Below are positions 1 to 9,331 of a stretch of DNA of 64,000 nt, piece after piece. The stretch covers positions 1 through 64,000 of the forward strand of contig JBBRMR010000019.1 of assembly GCA_038230735.1 (NCBI GenBank), given 5' to 3'. Source of the stretch: Arcicella sp038230735. Its GTDB lineage: Bacteria; Bacteroidota; Bacteroidia; Cytophagales; Spirosomataceae. Position 1 is the stretch's first letter. Every line of letters starts with the position of its first letter. The notes beneath the pieces were generated by a model, which was given only the letters and a program-made list of their open reading frames with translations, was not told the origin of the DNA and made no database searches. The position numbers were made by a program, and so were the translations under genes.

Positions 1-131
1 TAAGTACAGATTTTGGCATCAACTCCTCCCGCATGGAATCAGACGGCAAGGGCGAATCTCAGCCCGTGGGCGACAATAAAACCCCAGAAGGAAAAGCGAA
101 TAATAGACGAGTGGAGTTTTTGAAATTATAA
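1..131 (+). CDS. OmpA-family C-terminal domain, 3' end only
   Basis: This is the last 42 codons of a gene that begins before the window; the reading frame starts at base 3. The translated tail ends in N-N-R-R-V-E-F, the usual last strand of the OmpA peptidoglycan-binding domain, preceded by a stretch with the spacing typical of that fold (SRMESDGKGES, then P-E-G-K-A-N-N-R-R). Proteins with this end normally anchor the outer membrane to the cell wall. A strong hairpin terminator follows directly. The rest of the protein cannot be judged, so the overall type (porin, lipoprotein, or WD40/TPR-OmpA fusion) is unknown. Confidence 0.75.
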   Translation, partial: STDFGINSSRMESDGKGESQPVGDNKTPEGKANNRRVEFLKL

Positions 132-135
132 AGAA

Positions 136-169
136 AAAGCCCGTTCAAATGATTTGAATGGGCTTTTTT
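136..169. terminator. Hairpin terminator between ompA-like gene and ftsH
   Basis: An 11-bp stem (GCCCGTTCAAA with TTTGAATGGGC, one G-T pair) with a 3-base loop is followed by a run of T. The flanking A-run and T-run let it work for both converging genes. Confidence 0.85.
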
Positions 170-190
170 AAATCTTAAACAATTCTATTT

Positions 191-2236
191 CTAATTCTCC
201 GCAGACAATTCGGCTTCTTTCTTAGCATTGGCTGCTTCCAAATCGGCGGCTTTCCTATCTTCGTTTCTGGTAAATTCTTGATATGTTGTCAATTGTTCAA
301 ATGGACGTGGACCAATCAGACGTTCTAAATCATTTTGAAAAAGCACTTCTTTTACCAATAATTCCTGAGCGATAATTTCTAATTTATCCTGTTTATCCGA
401 CAACAATGCTCTCGTACGTTCATAAGCTGTAGCAATAATTTTGCGGGCTTCTTCATCAATTTCACGGGCTGTTTGTTCTGAATACGGCTTGTTGAAAGTA
501 TATTCACTTCCTCCTTTTGAATCAAAGAAAGAAACATTACCCAATTTATCATTCATACCGTAAACCGTAACCATGCTGTATGCCAATTTGGTGATACGCT
601 CCAAGTCGTTTTGAGCTCCTGTTGAGATTTTACCGAAAATAATATCTTCAGCTACTCTTCCACCCAAGGTTACGCACATTTCGTCTATCAGTTGCTCGGT
701 ACGGTACAAAAATTGTTCTTTTGGCAAATATTGAGCGTAACCCAAAGCGGCAACGCCACGGGGTACAATCGTTACTTTTACCAAAGGATTGGCGTGTTCC
801 AAGAACCAACCCGCCACGGCATGACCTGCTTCGTGGTAAGCCACAATCTTCTTTTCTTCGGGTGAAATCAACTTATTTTTCTTTTCCAAACCACCAATCA
901 CTCTATCCATTGCTTCTTGAAAATCCTTCATGTCAACCGCCGTTTTACCTCTACGGGCGGCAATCAAGGCGGCTTCATTACAAACGTTGGCAATTTCAGC
1001 CCCCGCAAAACCTGGGGTTTGGGCAGATAATTCTTTCGGGTCAATATCAGCCGCTAATTTCAAAGGCTTTAAGTGAACCTTGAAAATTGCCTCACGACCA
1101 ACAATGTCTGGTTTATCAATTGAAATTTGTCTATCAAAACGTCCTGGACGCAATAAAGCTGAGTCTAAAACATCTGGACGGTTGGTTGCTGCCATGATAA
1201 TAATTCCTGAATCAGTGGCAAAACCGTCCATTTCCACTAAAAGTGAGTTCAAAGTATTTTCACGTTCATCGTTTGAGCCTGGCATTGCACCACGTCCACG
1301 TGAGCGACCAACGGCATCTATTTCATCAATAAAAATGATACAAGGTGCTTTTTCTTTGGCTTGTTTGAATAAATCACGTACTCGAGCCGCACCCACACCC
1401 ACGAACATTTCCACAAAATCAGAACCTGACAATGAGAAGAAAGGTACGCCAGCTTCACCCGCAACGGCTTTTGCTAAAAGAGTTTTACCCGTTCCAGGAG
1501 GTCCTACCAACAAAGCTCCTTTCGGGATTTTGCCGCCTAAATCCGTAAATTTTTTCGGAAACTTCAAGAACTCTACAATCTCTTGAATTTCTTCTTTGGC
1601 TTCATCAAGACCTGCAACGTCATTGAAAGTGATTTTTACTTTGGCATCACCGTCAAATAAAGTGGCTTTTGAACGTCCAATGTTAAAAATCTGTCCACCT
1701 GGTCCACCCGCTCCGCCCATTCGGAAGAACATAAAGTAGATGGCTACGAAAAATAAGATGAAAAACCCTGGTCCCATCAAGAATTCCAAAATTCCATAAC
1801 GCTCTTCGATGGAGGCATGAATACGTTGGTCACGGGGAACATCTTTCTGGATTTCATTCAAATCAGATACAAATGAATCTGCCGAAGTGATTTCTGTTTC
1901 AAAATGAGGTCCCACATTTTGGTTTACTACCGCATTGGGTTGGTCATTAAGTTCATTTTTGTATTTGGCAAATACTTCTGGTTTCAAGGTAATCTCCACT
2001 AAGTCTTTTCCTTTCAGAATAGTCAATTTAGAAACCTCTTTATTAACAATCATTTGCTCGCAACGGTTGATGTCCAAACGTTTTATTACACGAGTTTTAC
2101 TGAGAAAGTAAATGCTTATCAAAGCAATTACCAGACCCACAACTAACCAACCCTGAAAACCATTGCCCGGTGTACTCGGACGACGTTTTGGCGTTGGAAT
2201 TTGTGGTTTATTATTTTCACTATTATTTTCTGCCAT
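191..2236 (-). CDS. ftsH: ATP-dependent zinc metalloprotease FtsH
   Basis: Membrane-bound AAA+ protease that extracts and degrades misfolded membrane proteins and short-lived regulators. The 681 residues show a first membrane helix (about 29-46), a periplasmic FtsH extracellular domain, a second helix (about 152-171), Walker A GPPGTGKT (245-252), Walker B IIFIDEID (300-307), arginine fingers in LLRPGRFDRQ (361-370) and the zinc site HEAGH (468-472). The C-terminal tail is long and charged, as is common in Bacteroidota. It lies downstream of rsfS on the same strand with a 152-base gap and may be cotranscribed with it. All catalytic residues are present; identification is secure. Confidence 0.98.
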   Translation of the reverse strand: MAENNSENNKPQIPTPKRRPSTPGNGFQGWLVVGLVIALISIYFLSKTRVIKRLDINRCEQMIVNKEVSKLTILKGKDLVEITLKPEVFAKYKNELNDQPNAVVNQNVGPHFETEITSADSFVSDLNEIQKDVPRDQRIHASIEERYGILEFLMGPGFFILFFVAIYFMFFRMGGAGGPGGQIFNIGRSKATLFDGDAKVKITFNDVAGLDEAKEEIQEIVEFLKFPKKFTDLGGKIPKGALLVGPPGTGKTLLAKAVAGEAGVPFFSLSGSDFVEMFVGVGAARVRDLFKQAKEKAPCIIFIDEIDAVGRSRGRGAMPGSNDERENTLNSLLVEMDGFATDSGIIIMAATNRPDVLDSALLRPGRFDRQISIDKPDIVGREAIFKVHLKPLKLAADIDPKELSAQTPGFAGAEIANVCNEAALIAARRGKTAVDMKDFQEAMDRVIGGLEKKNKLISPEEKKIVAYHEAGHAVAGWFLEHANPLVKVTIVPRGVAALGYAQYLPKEQFLYRTEQLIDEMCVTLGGRVAEDIIFGKISTGAQNDLERITKLAYSMVTVYGMNDKLGNVSFFDSKGGSEYTFNKPYSEQTAREIDEEARKIIATAYERTRALLSDKQDKLEIIAQELLVKEVLFQNDLERLIGPRPFEQLTTYQEFTRNEDRKAADLEAANAKKEAELSAEN

Positions 2237-2388
2237 TTTTTGTAATTAGTTAATATTTTAAGGTGTTAGGTGGTGATGTTCCTAAAATTCCTTCAACTGT
2301 ATTCAATTAAAACGTATCGACTACCAATTTTGTTTCTGAGTTCTTTATTTAAGGAGGGAAGGTTCTATTCAATTATCAGCGGATTCTA

Positions 2389-2775
2389 TCAATTGTCATC
2401 TTCTGATAAGTAGGTAAACTCAGCATCGCCCCAAAGTTCTTCTAATTTATAGAATTCACGACGGTCTTTTTTGAAAACGTGGACGATAACGTCATAATAA
2501 TCTACTAATATCCATTCGTGGTTAGCTTTGCCTTCCATGCTTCGTGGATTGTTGCGGGTTTCTTCCCAAACTTCTTTATCAACCGACTCGGCGATGGCAT
2601 CAACTTGGGTGTCAGAATTTCCAGAACAAACCACAAAAAAATCGGTAAAAGCATTTTTTACCTTTCTCAAATCCATTACTACAATATTGTTTGCCTTCTT
2701 CTCCTGCATTCCCTTCACTACCAACTGACTGAGTTCTTCTGAACTAATTTCTCTTTTTGTTTTAGCTTCTGCCAT
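2389..2775 (-). CDS. rsfS: Ribosome silencing factor RsfS
   Basis: Binds ribosomal protein L14 on the large subunit and blocks subunit joining when nutrients are low. The 128-residue protein has the normal family length and the core signature D-L-R-x-V-x-x-x-F-T-D-F-F-V-V-C-S-G-N-S (about 35-54), with the later motif E-G-K-A-N-H-E-W-I-L-V-D-Y-Y-D-V. The N-terminal dozen residues are lysine- and glutamate-rich. The gene is divergent from birA across a 176-base gap and sits ahead of ftsH, an arrangement common in Cytophagales. Confidence 0.95.
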   Translation of the reverse strand: MAEAKTKREISSEELSQLVVKGMQEKKANNIVVMDLRKVKNAFTDFFVVCSGNSDTQVDAIAESVDKEVWEETRNNPRSMEGKANHEWILVDYYDVIVHVFKKDRREFYKLEELWGDAEFTYLSEDDN

Positions 2776-2951
2776 GTATTAATTTTAGATTTTGTTGCCC
2801 CGTGGACTGAATATCTTGTTTTGAAATGATTTTAAATTAATGATTGGATAAGATTGTGTCTGAATATCATTTTTTGGTAAAACTCCCAAAAACATAAATT
2901 TTCGTATATTGTTGCTCGTTTTAAACAGAACCTTAAAATTACAAAATAACC

Positions 2952-3719
2952 TTGTACAATATTCAACCCAATACATTATTTACTGGCAAAACGCTGAAAT
3001 ATATGCCAACTTGTCATTCTACTAACGACTTTGCGGCTCAAATAATTCAGTCGGGCGAAAACGTTTTTGAAGGAACGGTCATTGTTACCGATAACCAAAC
3101 GGCGGGTCGTGGGCAACGGGGAAATATTTGGGAGGCTTTAGTGGGCGAAAATTTGACTTTTTCAGTCATTTTTAAACCAAACTTCCTGAAAGCCAGCGAC
3201 CAATTTCAACTCAATGTGGCAATATCCTTGGGCGTGTTCGACTTTCTGAGTGAATTTATTGATGAAGGTTTAACTGTGAAATGGTCAAATGATATTTATC
3301 ATGAAAATCAAAAAATGGGTGGGATTTTGATTGAAAATTCATTACAAGGGTATCAAATCGGATATTCAATAGTGGGCATTGGATTGAATATTAATCAAAG
3401 TCAATTTGGAAATTTAATAGCCACATCATTGCGAAATGTTACAAAAAATCCGCAGAAATATGACCTTTCGGAATTGCTTAAAAAGTTATTAGAATCCTTA
3501 GAAAAAAATTATCTCAAAATAAAAAATAATGAATACGAGTCTCTGAAAATCAGATATTTAACTAATTTATTTAGATTTGAAAAGCATCATTATTTTAGAA
3601 AAAATGGGCAACAATTTTTAGGAAAAATTGTGGGAATTGATGAAACAGGAAAATTGGGAATCGAAACGGAAGGGATTGTTTTGTATTTTGACTTTAAAGA
3701 GGTGGAATTTATAACATGA
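2952..3719 (+). CDS. birA: Biotin-[acetyl-CoA-carboxylase] ligase BirA
   Basis: Activates biotin to biotinyl-AMP and attaches it to biotin carboxyl carrier protein in the cytoplasm. Seen in the 255 residues: CHSTND near residue 21, the biotin-binding loop GRGQRGN (52-58), KWSNDIY (110-116) and KMGGILIE (121-128). There is no N-terminal helix-turn-helix, so it is the enzyme-only class and not a repressor. The start is a TTG at 2952; the first ATG (3003) would remove conserved N-terminal residues, so TTG is preferred. The gene ends just before a hairpin shared with the opposing small gene. Confidence 0.93.
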   Translation: MYNIQPNTLFTGKTLKYMPTCHSTNDFAAQIIQSGENVFEGTVIVTDNQTAGRGQRGNIWEALVGENLTFSVIFKPNFLKASDQFQLNVAISLGVFDFLSEFIDEGLTVKWSNDIYHENQKMGGILIENSLQGYQIGYSIVGIGLNINQSQFGNLIATSLRNVTKNPQKYDLSELLKKLLESLEKNYLKIKNNEYESLKIRYLTNLFRFEKHHYFRKNGQQFLGKIVGIDETGKLGIETEGIVLYFDFKEVEFIT

Positions 3720-3747
3720 AAAAAACGCCAGTGAAAACTGGCGTTTG
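3720..3747. terminator. Bidirectional hairpin terminator
   Basis: The stem AACGCCAGT/ACTGGCGTT encloses a GAAA tetraloop. On the minus strand it is followed by a run of seven T, so it best serves the 38-residue gene; on the plus strand it lies directly behind birA. Confidence 0.8.
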
Positions 3748-3763
3748 AGTGAGATAAACAAAA

Positions 3764-3880
3764 CTAAGGTTTCCTTGAAGCGTGTGTGGCAAACGAGTCA
3801 AAACTTTGTAAAAAAACGTAGCCTAAAATCAGTACCAAAGTACCAATTAACAAGGCACGAAAAACTCCTTGTAGTTTCAT
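3764..3880 (-). CDS. Small single-pass membrane protein, 38 residues
   Basis: A minus-strand ATG opens a 38-codon frame ending in TAG, directly ahead of a terminator hairpin with a T-run on the same strand. The product begins M-K-L-Q-G-V-F-R and then has one hydrophobic helix (about residues 9-25, A-L-L-I-G-T-L-V-L-I-L-G-Y-V-F-L), followed by a short polar tail ending S-R-K-P. The gene-plus-terminator layout and the clean transmembrane segment argue that it is real. The longer plus-strand frame across this interval (TTG start, basic, no motif) is judged spurious. I do not recognise a function. Confidence 0.6.
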   Translation of the reverse strand: MKLQGVFRALLIGTLVLILGYVFLQSFDSFATHASRKP

Positions 3881-4004
3881 ATTTGTGTGTTTTTTGGGGT
3901 CAGGTTTGGAAGAAATCAAAAATCTTTAACTTTTTCCATAACAAATGTAATTAATTTACGAATAAATTGATAACTTATTGTAAAATTATTAATTATCACA
4001 AATC

Positions 4005-5669
4005 ATGATTAAAGAATTGAAAACGATGGTAGAGAATTTCTATCATTGGGAGGCAAATACGCCAAATAATATTTATTTGAGTCAGCCCGTGGGGGACGAA
4101 TACATAGATTTCACCTTCAAAGAAACGGGTAATCAAGCCCGTAGAATGGCAGCGGCTTTAAAAGCTATGAATTTGCCCGAAAAAAGTCACATCGGAATCG
4201 TCTCCAAAAACTGTGCTCATTGGATAATTTCTGACTTAGCAATTATGATGGCGGGGCATATTTCTGTGCCTTTTTATGCCACTTTAGTTGCCGAACAATT
4301 AAATCAAGTCTTGGTACATTCTGAGTGTAAAGTGCTATTTATCGGGAAGTTAGACAATTGGATAGGCATGAAAGATGGTGTTCCTGCCAGTGTAAAATGT
4401 ATTGCCTATCCAAGTTTTTATGAGGGTTGTCCAGCCAAAGAAATGGATAATTGGCAAGACATCACAAAGGCTCACGAACCCCTGCAAGAGAACATAAAAC
4501 CAAAGGATGAAGACATCGCCACCATCATTTATACCTCTGGCACAACGGGTGTTCCAAAGGGCGTTATGCTGACTTTTGGAGCAACGGTTGCCGCACTTAC
4601 TTATACAAAAAATGATGTACGACTTGATATTGAAAATGCTCGTTTCTTTTCCTATTTACCCCTCTGCCATATTGCAGAACGCAACATTGTGGAGTCGGCA
4701 AGTATGGCAACTGGCGGTAGGGTTTATTTCGCCGATACCTTAGAGAGTTTCTCGAAAAATCTTCAAACCGCCATGCCAACGCATTTTTTGGCAGTTCCTC
4801 GAATCTGGACAAAATTTCAACAGGGGATTCTCTCGAAAATGCCCCAAAGTCGTTTGGATTTATTATTAAAAATCCCCTTTATAAAAGCGACAATTAAAGG
4901 TAAAATTCAGAAGGGTTTGGGGCTTGCCGATGCCAAAGTTATCTTGACGGGTGCGGCTCCGATGCCCTCCAGTTTGCTTGATTGGTACAAAAAATTGGGA
5001 ATTACCATCCGTGAGGCGTATGGTATGAGCGAAAATGTGGGGGCTCATAGCATGATGCCAGCCAATGCCATAAAAAGTGGAACGGTGGGAAAACCTTACG
5101 AAAAAGTAATTACCAGAATAGACCCAGAAACGGGCGAAATCCAAATGAAATCCCCTTGGAATACGGTTGGATATTACAAAGAACCTATTTTAACGGAAGG
5201 ATTATTCAAAGACAGCTACCTCTGCACGGGCGATATGGGTGAAGTAGATTCGGAAGGATATTTGAAAATTACGGGTCGAGTAAAGGATATGTTCAAATCA
5301 GCAAAAGGCGAATATATTGTACCTGCACCTATGGAAAATATGTTGGCCGTCAATCCCGTTTTGGAACAAGTTTGTGTGGTTGGGGCGGGTTTGCCACAAC
5401 CAATTGCCTTGATTGTATTGTCGGATATTGGGAAAAATATGGATAGGCAAAGCGTGATTGATAGTCTGGAAACTACCCTGAAACGAGTAAATCCAAGTTT
5501 CAAAAGCTACGAAGCCCTCTCCAAAGCAATAGTAGTGAAAGAAATGTGGTCGGTGGAAAATAATATGCTGACTCCAACTATGAAAATCAAGCGAAATATT
5601 GTAGAAAAACACTACCACGATAAGATGGAGCAATGGGCGGAATTGGATGAAAAAGTAGTCTTTGAATAG
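4005..5669 (+). CDS. Long-chain acyl-CoA synthetase (AMP-binding)
   Basis: Predicted to activate fatty acids to acyl-CoA through an acyl-AMP intermediate. The 554-residue protein carries the ANL-superfamily P-loop IIYTSGTTGVPKG (174-186), the EAYGMSE motif (about 337-343), the YLCTGD motif (about 403-408) and the hinge/lid sequence KITGRVKDMFKSAKGE. It resembles the FadD15/FAA group, with a shortened C-terminal lid. There is no signal peptide, so it should act at the inner face of the membrane. It stands alone on the plus strand and converges on the lipoprotein esterase across a long palindrome. Chain-length preference cannot be read from the sequence. Confidence 0.92.
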   Translation: MIKELKTMVENFYHWEANTPNNIYLSQPVGDEYIDFTFKETGNQARRMAAALKAMNLPEKSHIGIVSKNCAHWIISDLAIMMAGHISVPFYATLVAEQLNQVLVHSECKVLFIGKLDNWIGMKDGVPASVKCIAYPSFYEGCPAKEMDNWQDITKAHEPLQENIKPKDEDIATIIYTSGTTGVPKGVMLTFGATVAALTYTKNDVRLDIENARFFSYLPLCHIAERNIVESASMATGGRVYFADTLESFSKNLQTAMPTHFLAVPRIWTKFQQGILSKMPQSRLDLLLKIPFIKATIKGKIQKGLGLADAKVILTGAAPMPSSLLDWYKKLGITIREAYGMSENVGAHSMMPANAIKSGTVGKPYEKVITRIDPETGEIQMKSPWNTVGYYKEPILTEGLFKDSYLCTGDMGEVDSEGYLKITGRVKDMFKSAKGEYIVPAPMENMLAVNPVLEQVCVVGAGLPQPIALIVLSDIGKNMDRQSVIDSLETTLKRVNPSFKSYEALSKAIVVKEMWSVENNMLTPTMKIKRNIVEKHYHDKMEQWAELDEKVVFE

Positions 5670-5675
5670 AAATTA

Positions 5676-5731
5676 GGAATTGGTTAATGATTATTAGGTA
5701 GCCGAATTTCTAATAATCATTAACCAATTCC
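5676..5731. terminator. 22-bp perfect inverted repeat between convergent genes
   Basis: Arms 5676-5697 and 5710-5731 pair perfectly over 22 bases around a 12-base loop. There is no T-run on either side. It probably ends transcription of both the acyl-CoA synthetase and the esterase genes, or protects their 3' ends. Confidence 0.65.
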
Positions 5732-5735
5732 GTTC

Positions 5736-6647
5736 TTACAAATTACGTTCCGCAAAAGAAATCATCTTATCTAAAGATTCTGCCCATGCCGACCATTCGT
5801 GGGATTGGTTGGGATATAAATAATATTCGTTGCAAGCCAATCTTGTACTGATAGACAATTTAGCCAAAGTTGATTGGTCAGAGGTTACGATGTTATCTTT
5901 GCCTCCGTAAAATAAAATAGTTGGAATCTTTCGGTAAATGGCGTGATAAATTGGACTGGCATTTCTGTATTCTTCGGGGGCTTCGAGATAGGTTTTTCCA
6001 ATCAATTGCTTAATATCGTAACCAATAATTCCTTCTCGAATTTTCTGATTCGTTAGGTCGATAGGTGTTGCAATTCCCCCAATTCCCGCAACTAAATGGT
6101 CTTCATCGGCGGTTTCTGCATATAGCAAAGCCAAATGTCCGCCCGAACTCATTCCCACAAGATAAAAATCTGAACTAATGCCCAAATCCTTTGAATCAGT
6201 CGCAATTTTATGGAGTAATTTCCCAATATCTTCCACTTGCTGACGATAAGTAACACCAAAAGCAGAAGAAGCCAAACGATAATTAGCGTTGACGATAGCA
6301 CAATTTACCCGCTTATTTTTCAAAATATCAACCACAAAATTGAGGGCATTTTTATCACTTACCCGCCAAGCCCCTCCGTGTAGCAACACAATAACTGGAT
6401 TGCGAGTATTGCGAAGATTGGGCAGGAATAAATCGTATTTCTGATACGGATTTGTACCGTAAGATAATTCTCTTCTATCTTCAAAAGACAGTTTGGGGAC
6501 TGTCATGCCGATTTCCTTTTCAGGCAAAACTAACTCCAAAGGGCTTTTATTGCAACTCGAGATTAAGCAGCAAAGCAGTAAGATATAAAGGTTATTTTTA
6601 CAAAAATCTGAAAGTAGGTTTTTATAAAATAAGAAAAGTTTTTTCAT
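5736..6647 (-). CDS. Lipoprotein alpha/beta hydrolase (carboxylesterase type)
   Basis: Predicted secreted ester hydrolase of the BD-FAE/esterase group. The chosen ATG at 6647 gives 303 residues beginning MKKLFLFYK, then a hydrophobic stretch ending in L-L-C-C-L-I-S-S-C, a lipobox whose cysteine would be lipidated after cleavage. The frame is open upstream to 6698, but that would bury the signal peptide. The oxyanion motif HGGAW and nucleophile elbow G-M-S-S-G-G are visible, with a late acid in Y-G-G-K-D and a histidine in N-Q-S-H-E-W. It is therefore catalytically complete. The substrate is unknown. Confidence 0.85.
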   Translation of the reverse strand: MKKLFLFYKNLLSDFCKNNLYILLLCCLISSCNKSPLELVLPEKEIGMTVPKLSFEDRRELSYGTNPYQKYDLFLPNLRNTRNPVIVLLHGGAWRVSDKNALNFVVDILKNKRVNCAIVNANYRLASSAFGVTYRQQVEDIGKLLHKIATDSKDLGISSDFYLVGMSSGGHLALLYAETADEDHLVAGIGGIATPIDLTNQKIREGIIGYDIKQLIGKTYLEAPEEYRNASPIYHAIYRKIPTILFYGGKDNIVTSDQSTLAKLSISTRLACNEYYLYPNQSHEWSAWAESLDKMISFAERNL

Positions 6648-6774
6648 TTTTTTAGGCTTGTGATGTGTATGAATTAGGACTACAAAGTTGTACCACATAC
6701 CTCACAGTTACAATCACATCTTTGGGTGGTATTATAGGAAATAATATCCCTAAATAATGTGATAGAAAGCCATG

Positions 6775-8121
6775 CTACTGAAAAGTGAGGTTGCTACTCA
6801 TTCGCAATAATTTACTATTTTCGATACTTATTTTCATACCCGAAGCAATAATTACAGGCACATTTACCACACATTCACCACCCGGGACGGGGCTAATAAT
6901 AACGACACTACCAGAAGGTGATGCAGTAGATGGAATGGTGTTATTACTCCAATTAGCAGCATCCGTCCAATTGCCATTTCCTGTGAACGTATATTGTAAA
7001 ACAAGTCCATCAGAAACTATTCGATATACACTTCCACTGAACAAAGAGGTGGCATACATTTCTCCGTCTTCGGTTTCACCAAAATCAGTAATTCCCGTTT
7101 GGGAAATCGTTTGGGTAGATATATTATAGGAGTAAGTCAAAGAATCGAACTTTATTTTGAATAGTTGTCCCGTGTAAAAATCTACGCCAAAATAATAGCC
7201 TTTCATGGAAAGATACGTTTGCCCACGATACACGGTGCCACCCATAACTGACCGTGATTGTCCAGGATTTGGATAAGCTACCACGGGAAAGCGATAATTT
7301 GCGGCGGGAAGACAGCCCATAGTATTATAGCCAGCATTGCCTTCATAACACCGCCAACCAAAATTGACTTGCATGGAATCTCGGTGAACTCGGCTAATTT
7401 CTTCAAAAGCATTTTGCCCCACATCACCAATCCACATATCACCCGTGAGTCTATCAAAATTCCAACGGAAGGGGTTTCTTAAACCCTTCGCTAAGATTTC
7501 CGTACCTGAAATATTACTCGCAGGAATCGTATAAAAAGGAGGAGTATTTGAAGTATTAACATTTAAACGGAGCATTTTGCCAAGCAGATTGCCACTATTT
7601 TGAGAATTATTATCAGGGTCTCCTCCACTACCACCGTCTCCCGTGGAAAGGTACAGGAAGCCATCTTTGCCAAAGCGTAAAGTGCCGCCGTTATGATTGG
7701 CATAAGTGGGATGCGGAATGGTAATGACAACCTTTTTGGTAGCAACATCTGCTACATTTGCATTGTTACTGACCTGATAACGAGCGACTTCCAAACTGCC
7801 AATACTGTTGGTGTAATAGACAAAGAATAAACCGTTAGTTTTGTATTGGGGGTGAAAACAAAGACTCAATAATCCTTGTTCACCGCCCGAAGTAATGCCA
7901 GTTACCGTTAGGAACGTACCTAACGAGGCGAAATTTTTATCAAAAATTTTAATAATACCCCCTTTTTGCGGAATGAAAATACGGTTTGTACCATCACCCG
8001 CATTGATAAATTGCATGGGTTGCGTAAGACCCGTAATGACGGAATTGAGGGAGATATTGGGTTGAGCAAAAATGGGGAAACTCAACAGGCAAATAGCAAG
8101 AACAAAGTAATACTTTTTCAT
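6775..8121 (-). CDS. Secreted PQQ-dependent sugar dehydrogenase (Gdh/HHIP-like propeller)
   Basis: Six-bladed propeller protein of the soluble glucose/sorbosone dehydrogenase family. The 448 residues start with a signal peptide (about 1-19, cleaved after P-I-F-A-Q) and show the family signatures H-N-G-G-T-L-R-F-G-K-D-G, Y-L-S-T-G-D-G-G and LRNPFRWNFD. The last 70 residues are a separate module with G-N-G-N-W-T-D-A-A-N-W and I-P-S-T, similar in plan to the end of the 1439-residue protein at 19678-23997. No canonical type IX sorting domain is seen. Whether it oxidises sugars or is a structural relative cannot be decided without cofactor ligands being checked by alignment. Confidence 0.87.
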   Translation of the reverse strand: MKKYYFVLAICLLSFPIFAQPNISLNSVITGLTQPMQFINAGDGTNRIFIPQKGGIIKIFDKNFASLGTFLTVTGITSGGEQGLLSLCFHPQYKTNGLFFVYYTNSIGSLEVARYQVSNNANVADVATKKVVITIPHPTYANHNGGTLRFGKDGFLYLSTGDGGSGGDPDNNSQNSGNLLGKMLRLNVNTSNTPPFYTIPASNISGTEILAKGLRNPFRWNFDRLTGDMWIGDVGQNAFEEISRVHRDSMQVNFGWRCYEGNAGYNTMGCLPAANYRFPVVAYPNPGQSRSVMGGTVYRGQTYLSMKGYYFGVDFYTGQLFKIKFDSLTYSYNISTQTISQTGITDFGETEDGEMYATSLFSGSVYRIVSDGLVLQYTFTGNGNWTDAANWSNNTIPSTASPSGSVVIISPVPGGECVVNVPVIIASGMKISIENSKLLRMSSNLTFQ

Positions 8122-8310
8122 AACAAGATTATGTGTTTAAATATAAAATCAAAAGTACGGAACAGGATTGAGTTTGGACTTTCCGCTTACTCATTGTGTG
8201 GGATTTTGATGGTTTATGGTTTTGGGCTATTTTATTAATTATCCTAATCCCCAAAACACACAACCTATCAAATTATCCCCTATCTTAGCCCAAACAAATA
8301 AAACCAGTCA

Positions 8311-9330
8311 ATGCAGTTAATCCTTCATCAATTTAAGTTAAAACTTCGTCATACTTTTACCATTACGCACGAGTCTCGTGATGTGCAACCTACACTGATT
8401 GTCGAACTCCGTGACGGTGATTTTCGGGGTTTTGGGGAGGCTACCGAAACGCCTTATTATGGCGTTACAATGGCAAAAATGATGGCTCAATTAGAAGCAA
8501 TTCGTCCACTCATTGAGAATTATGACCTTCAAAGTCCAGAACAATTTTGGGCGGATATGCTCCTGCACCTCAAAGACGACCATCCTTTTGCACTATGTGC
8601 TTTGGACATTGCCGCCAACGATCTTTGGGCAAAGAAAAAAGGACAACCTTTATACAAACTCTGGAACTTAGACCCTGCCAATAATCCTATCACCGACTAT
8701 ACCATCGGGATTGATACGGTGGAGAAAATGGTCGAAAAAATGCAGGAAGTGCCATTTCCATTGTATAAAATCAAATTAGGCACAAGAGACGATATTAAAA
8801 TAGTTCAAGAACTTCGTAAACATACCAATGCCATTTTCAGGGTAGATGCCAACACGGCTTGGGGCGTGGAAGAAACGTTAAATAATGCCATTGCCTTGAA
8901 AAATTTAGGCGTAGAATTCATCGAACAACCCATGAAAGCCGACAATTGGGAAGGTATGAAACGGGTTTTTGCCGAGTCAGTTTTGCCCATCATGGCGGAT
9001 GAAAGTTGCATCGTGGAAGAGGACGTGGCTCGGTGCTATGGTTTCTTTCATATTATCAACATCAAACTGATGAAATGTGGTGGACTTACCCCTGCAAGGC
9101 GGATGATTGACCACGCCCGTAAATTGGGTTTGAAAGTGATGGTGGGTTGCATGACCGAATCCAATGTAGGCTGTTCTGCCATTGCTCAATTATTACCCCT
9201 TTTGGATTACGTGGACATGGACGGAATTCTACTGGTGGACGACCAAGTTTCAATGGGCATTACGATTGACTATGGCAAGGTGATTTATGCGGAGGAAAAT
9301 GGCACGGGAGCTTCGCTAATTAATAGTTGA
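8311..9330 (+). CDS. Dipeptide epimerase (enolase superfamily, YcjG-like)
   Basis: Predicted to epimerise L-Ala-L/D-Glu type dipeptides during recycling of cell-wall peptides. The 339-residue barrel enzyme shows the general base pair K-I-K (153-155), metal ligands D179 in RVDANTAW, E205 in EQP and D230 in MADES, and the opposite lysine K252 in NIKLMKCGG. These are the hallmarks of the muconate-lactonising/dipeptide epimerase subgroup. No signal peptide is present, so it is cytoplasmic. The following PLP gene starts one base after this stop, so the two form an operon. Exact dipeptide specificity is not visible. Confidence 0.9.
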   Translation: MQLILHQFKLKLRHTFTITHESRDVQPTLIVELRDGDFRGFGEATETPYYGVTMAKMMAQLEAIRPLIENYDLQSPEQFWADMLLHLKDDHPFALCALDIAANDLWAKKKGQPLYKLWNLDPANNPITDYTIGIDTVEKMVEKMQEVPFPLYKIKLGTRDDIKIVQELRKHTNAIFRVDANTAWGVEETLNNAIALKNLGVEFIEQPMKADNWEGMKRVFAESVLPIMADESCIVEEDVARCYGFFHIINIKLMKCGGLTPARRMIDHARKLGLKVMVGCMTESNVGCSAIAQLLPLLDYVDMDGILLVDDQVSMGITIDYGKVIYAEENGTGASLINS

Positions 9331-9331
9331 T

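Noticed and set aside
2785..2976. Minus-strand 63-codon frame between rsfS and birA
   Set aside because: It overlaps the birA start and the divergent promoter region and has no signal, motif or terminator.
3745..3954. Plus-strand 69-codon frame after birA
   Set aside because: It starts with TTG within the terminator hairpin, is unusually basic, has no motif, and lies opposite the more convincing 38-residue membrane gene.
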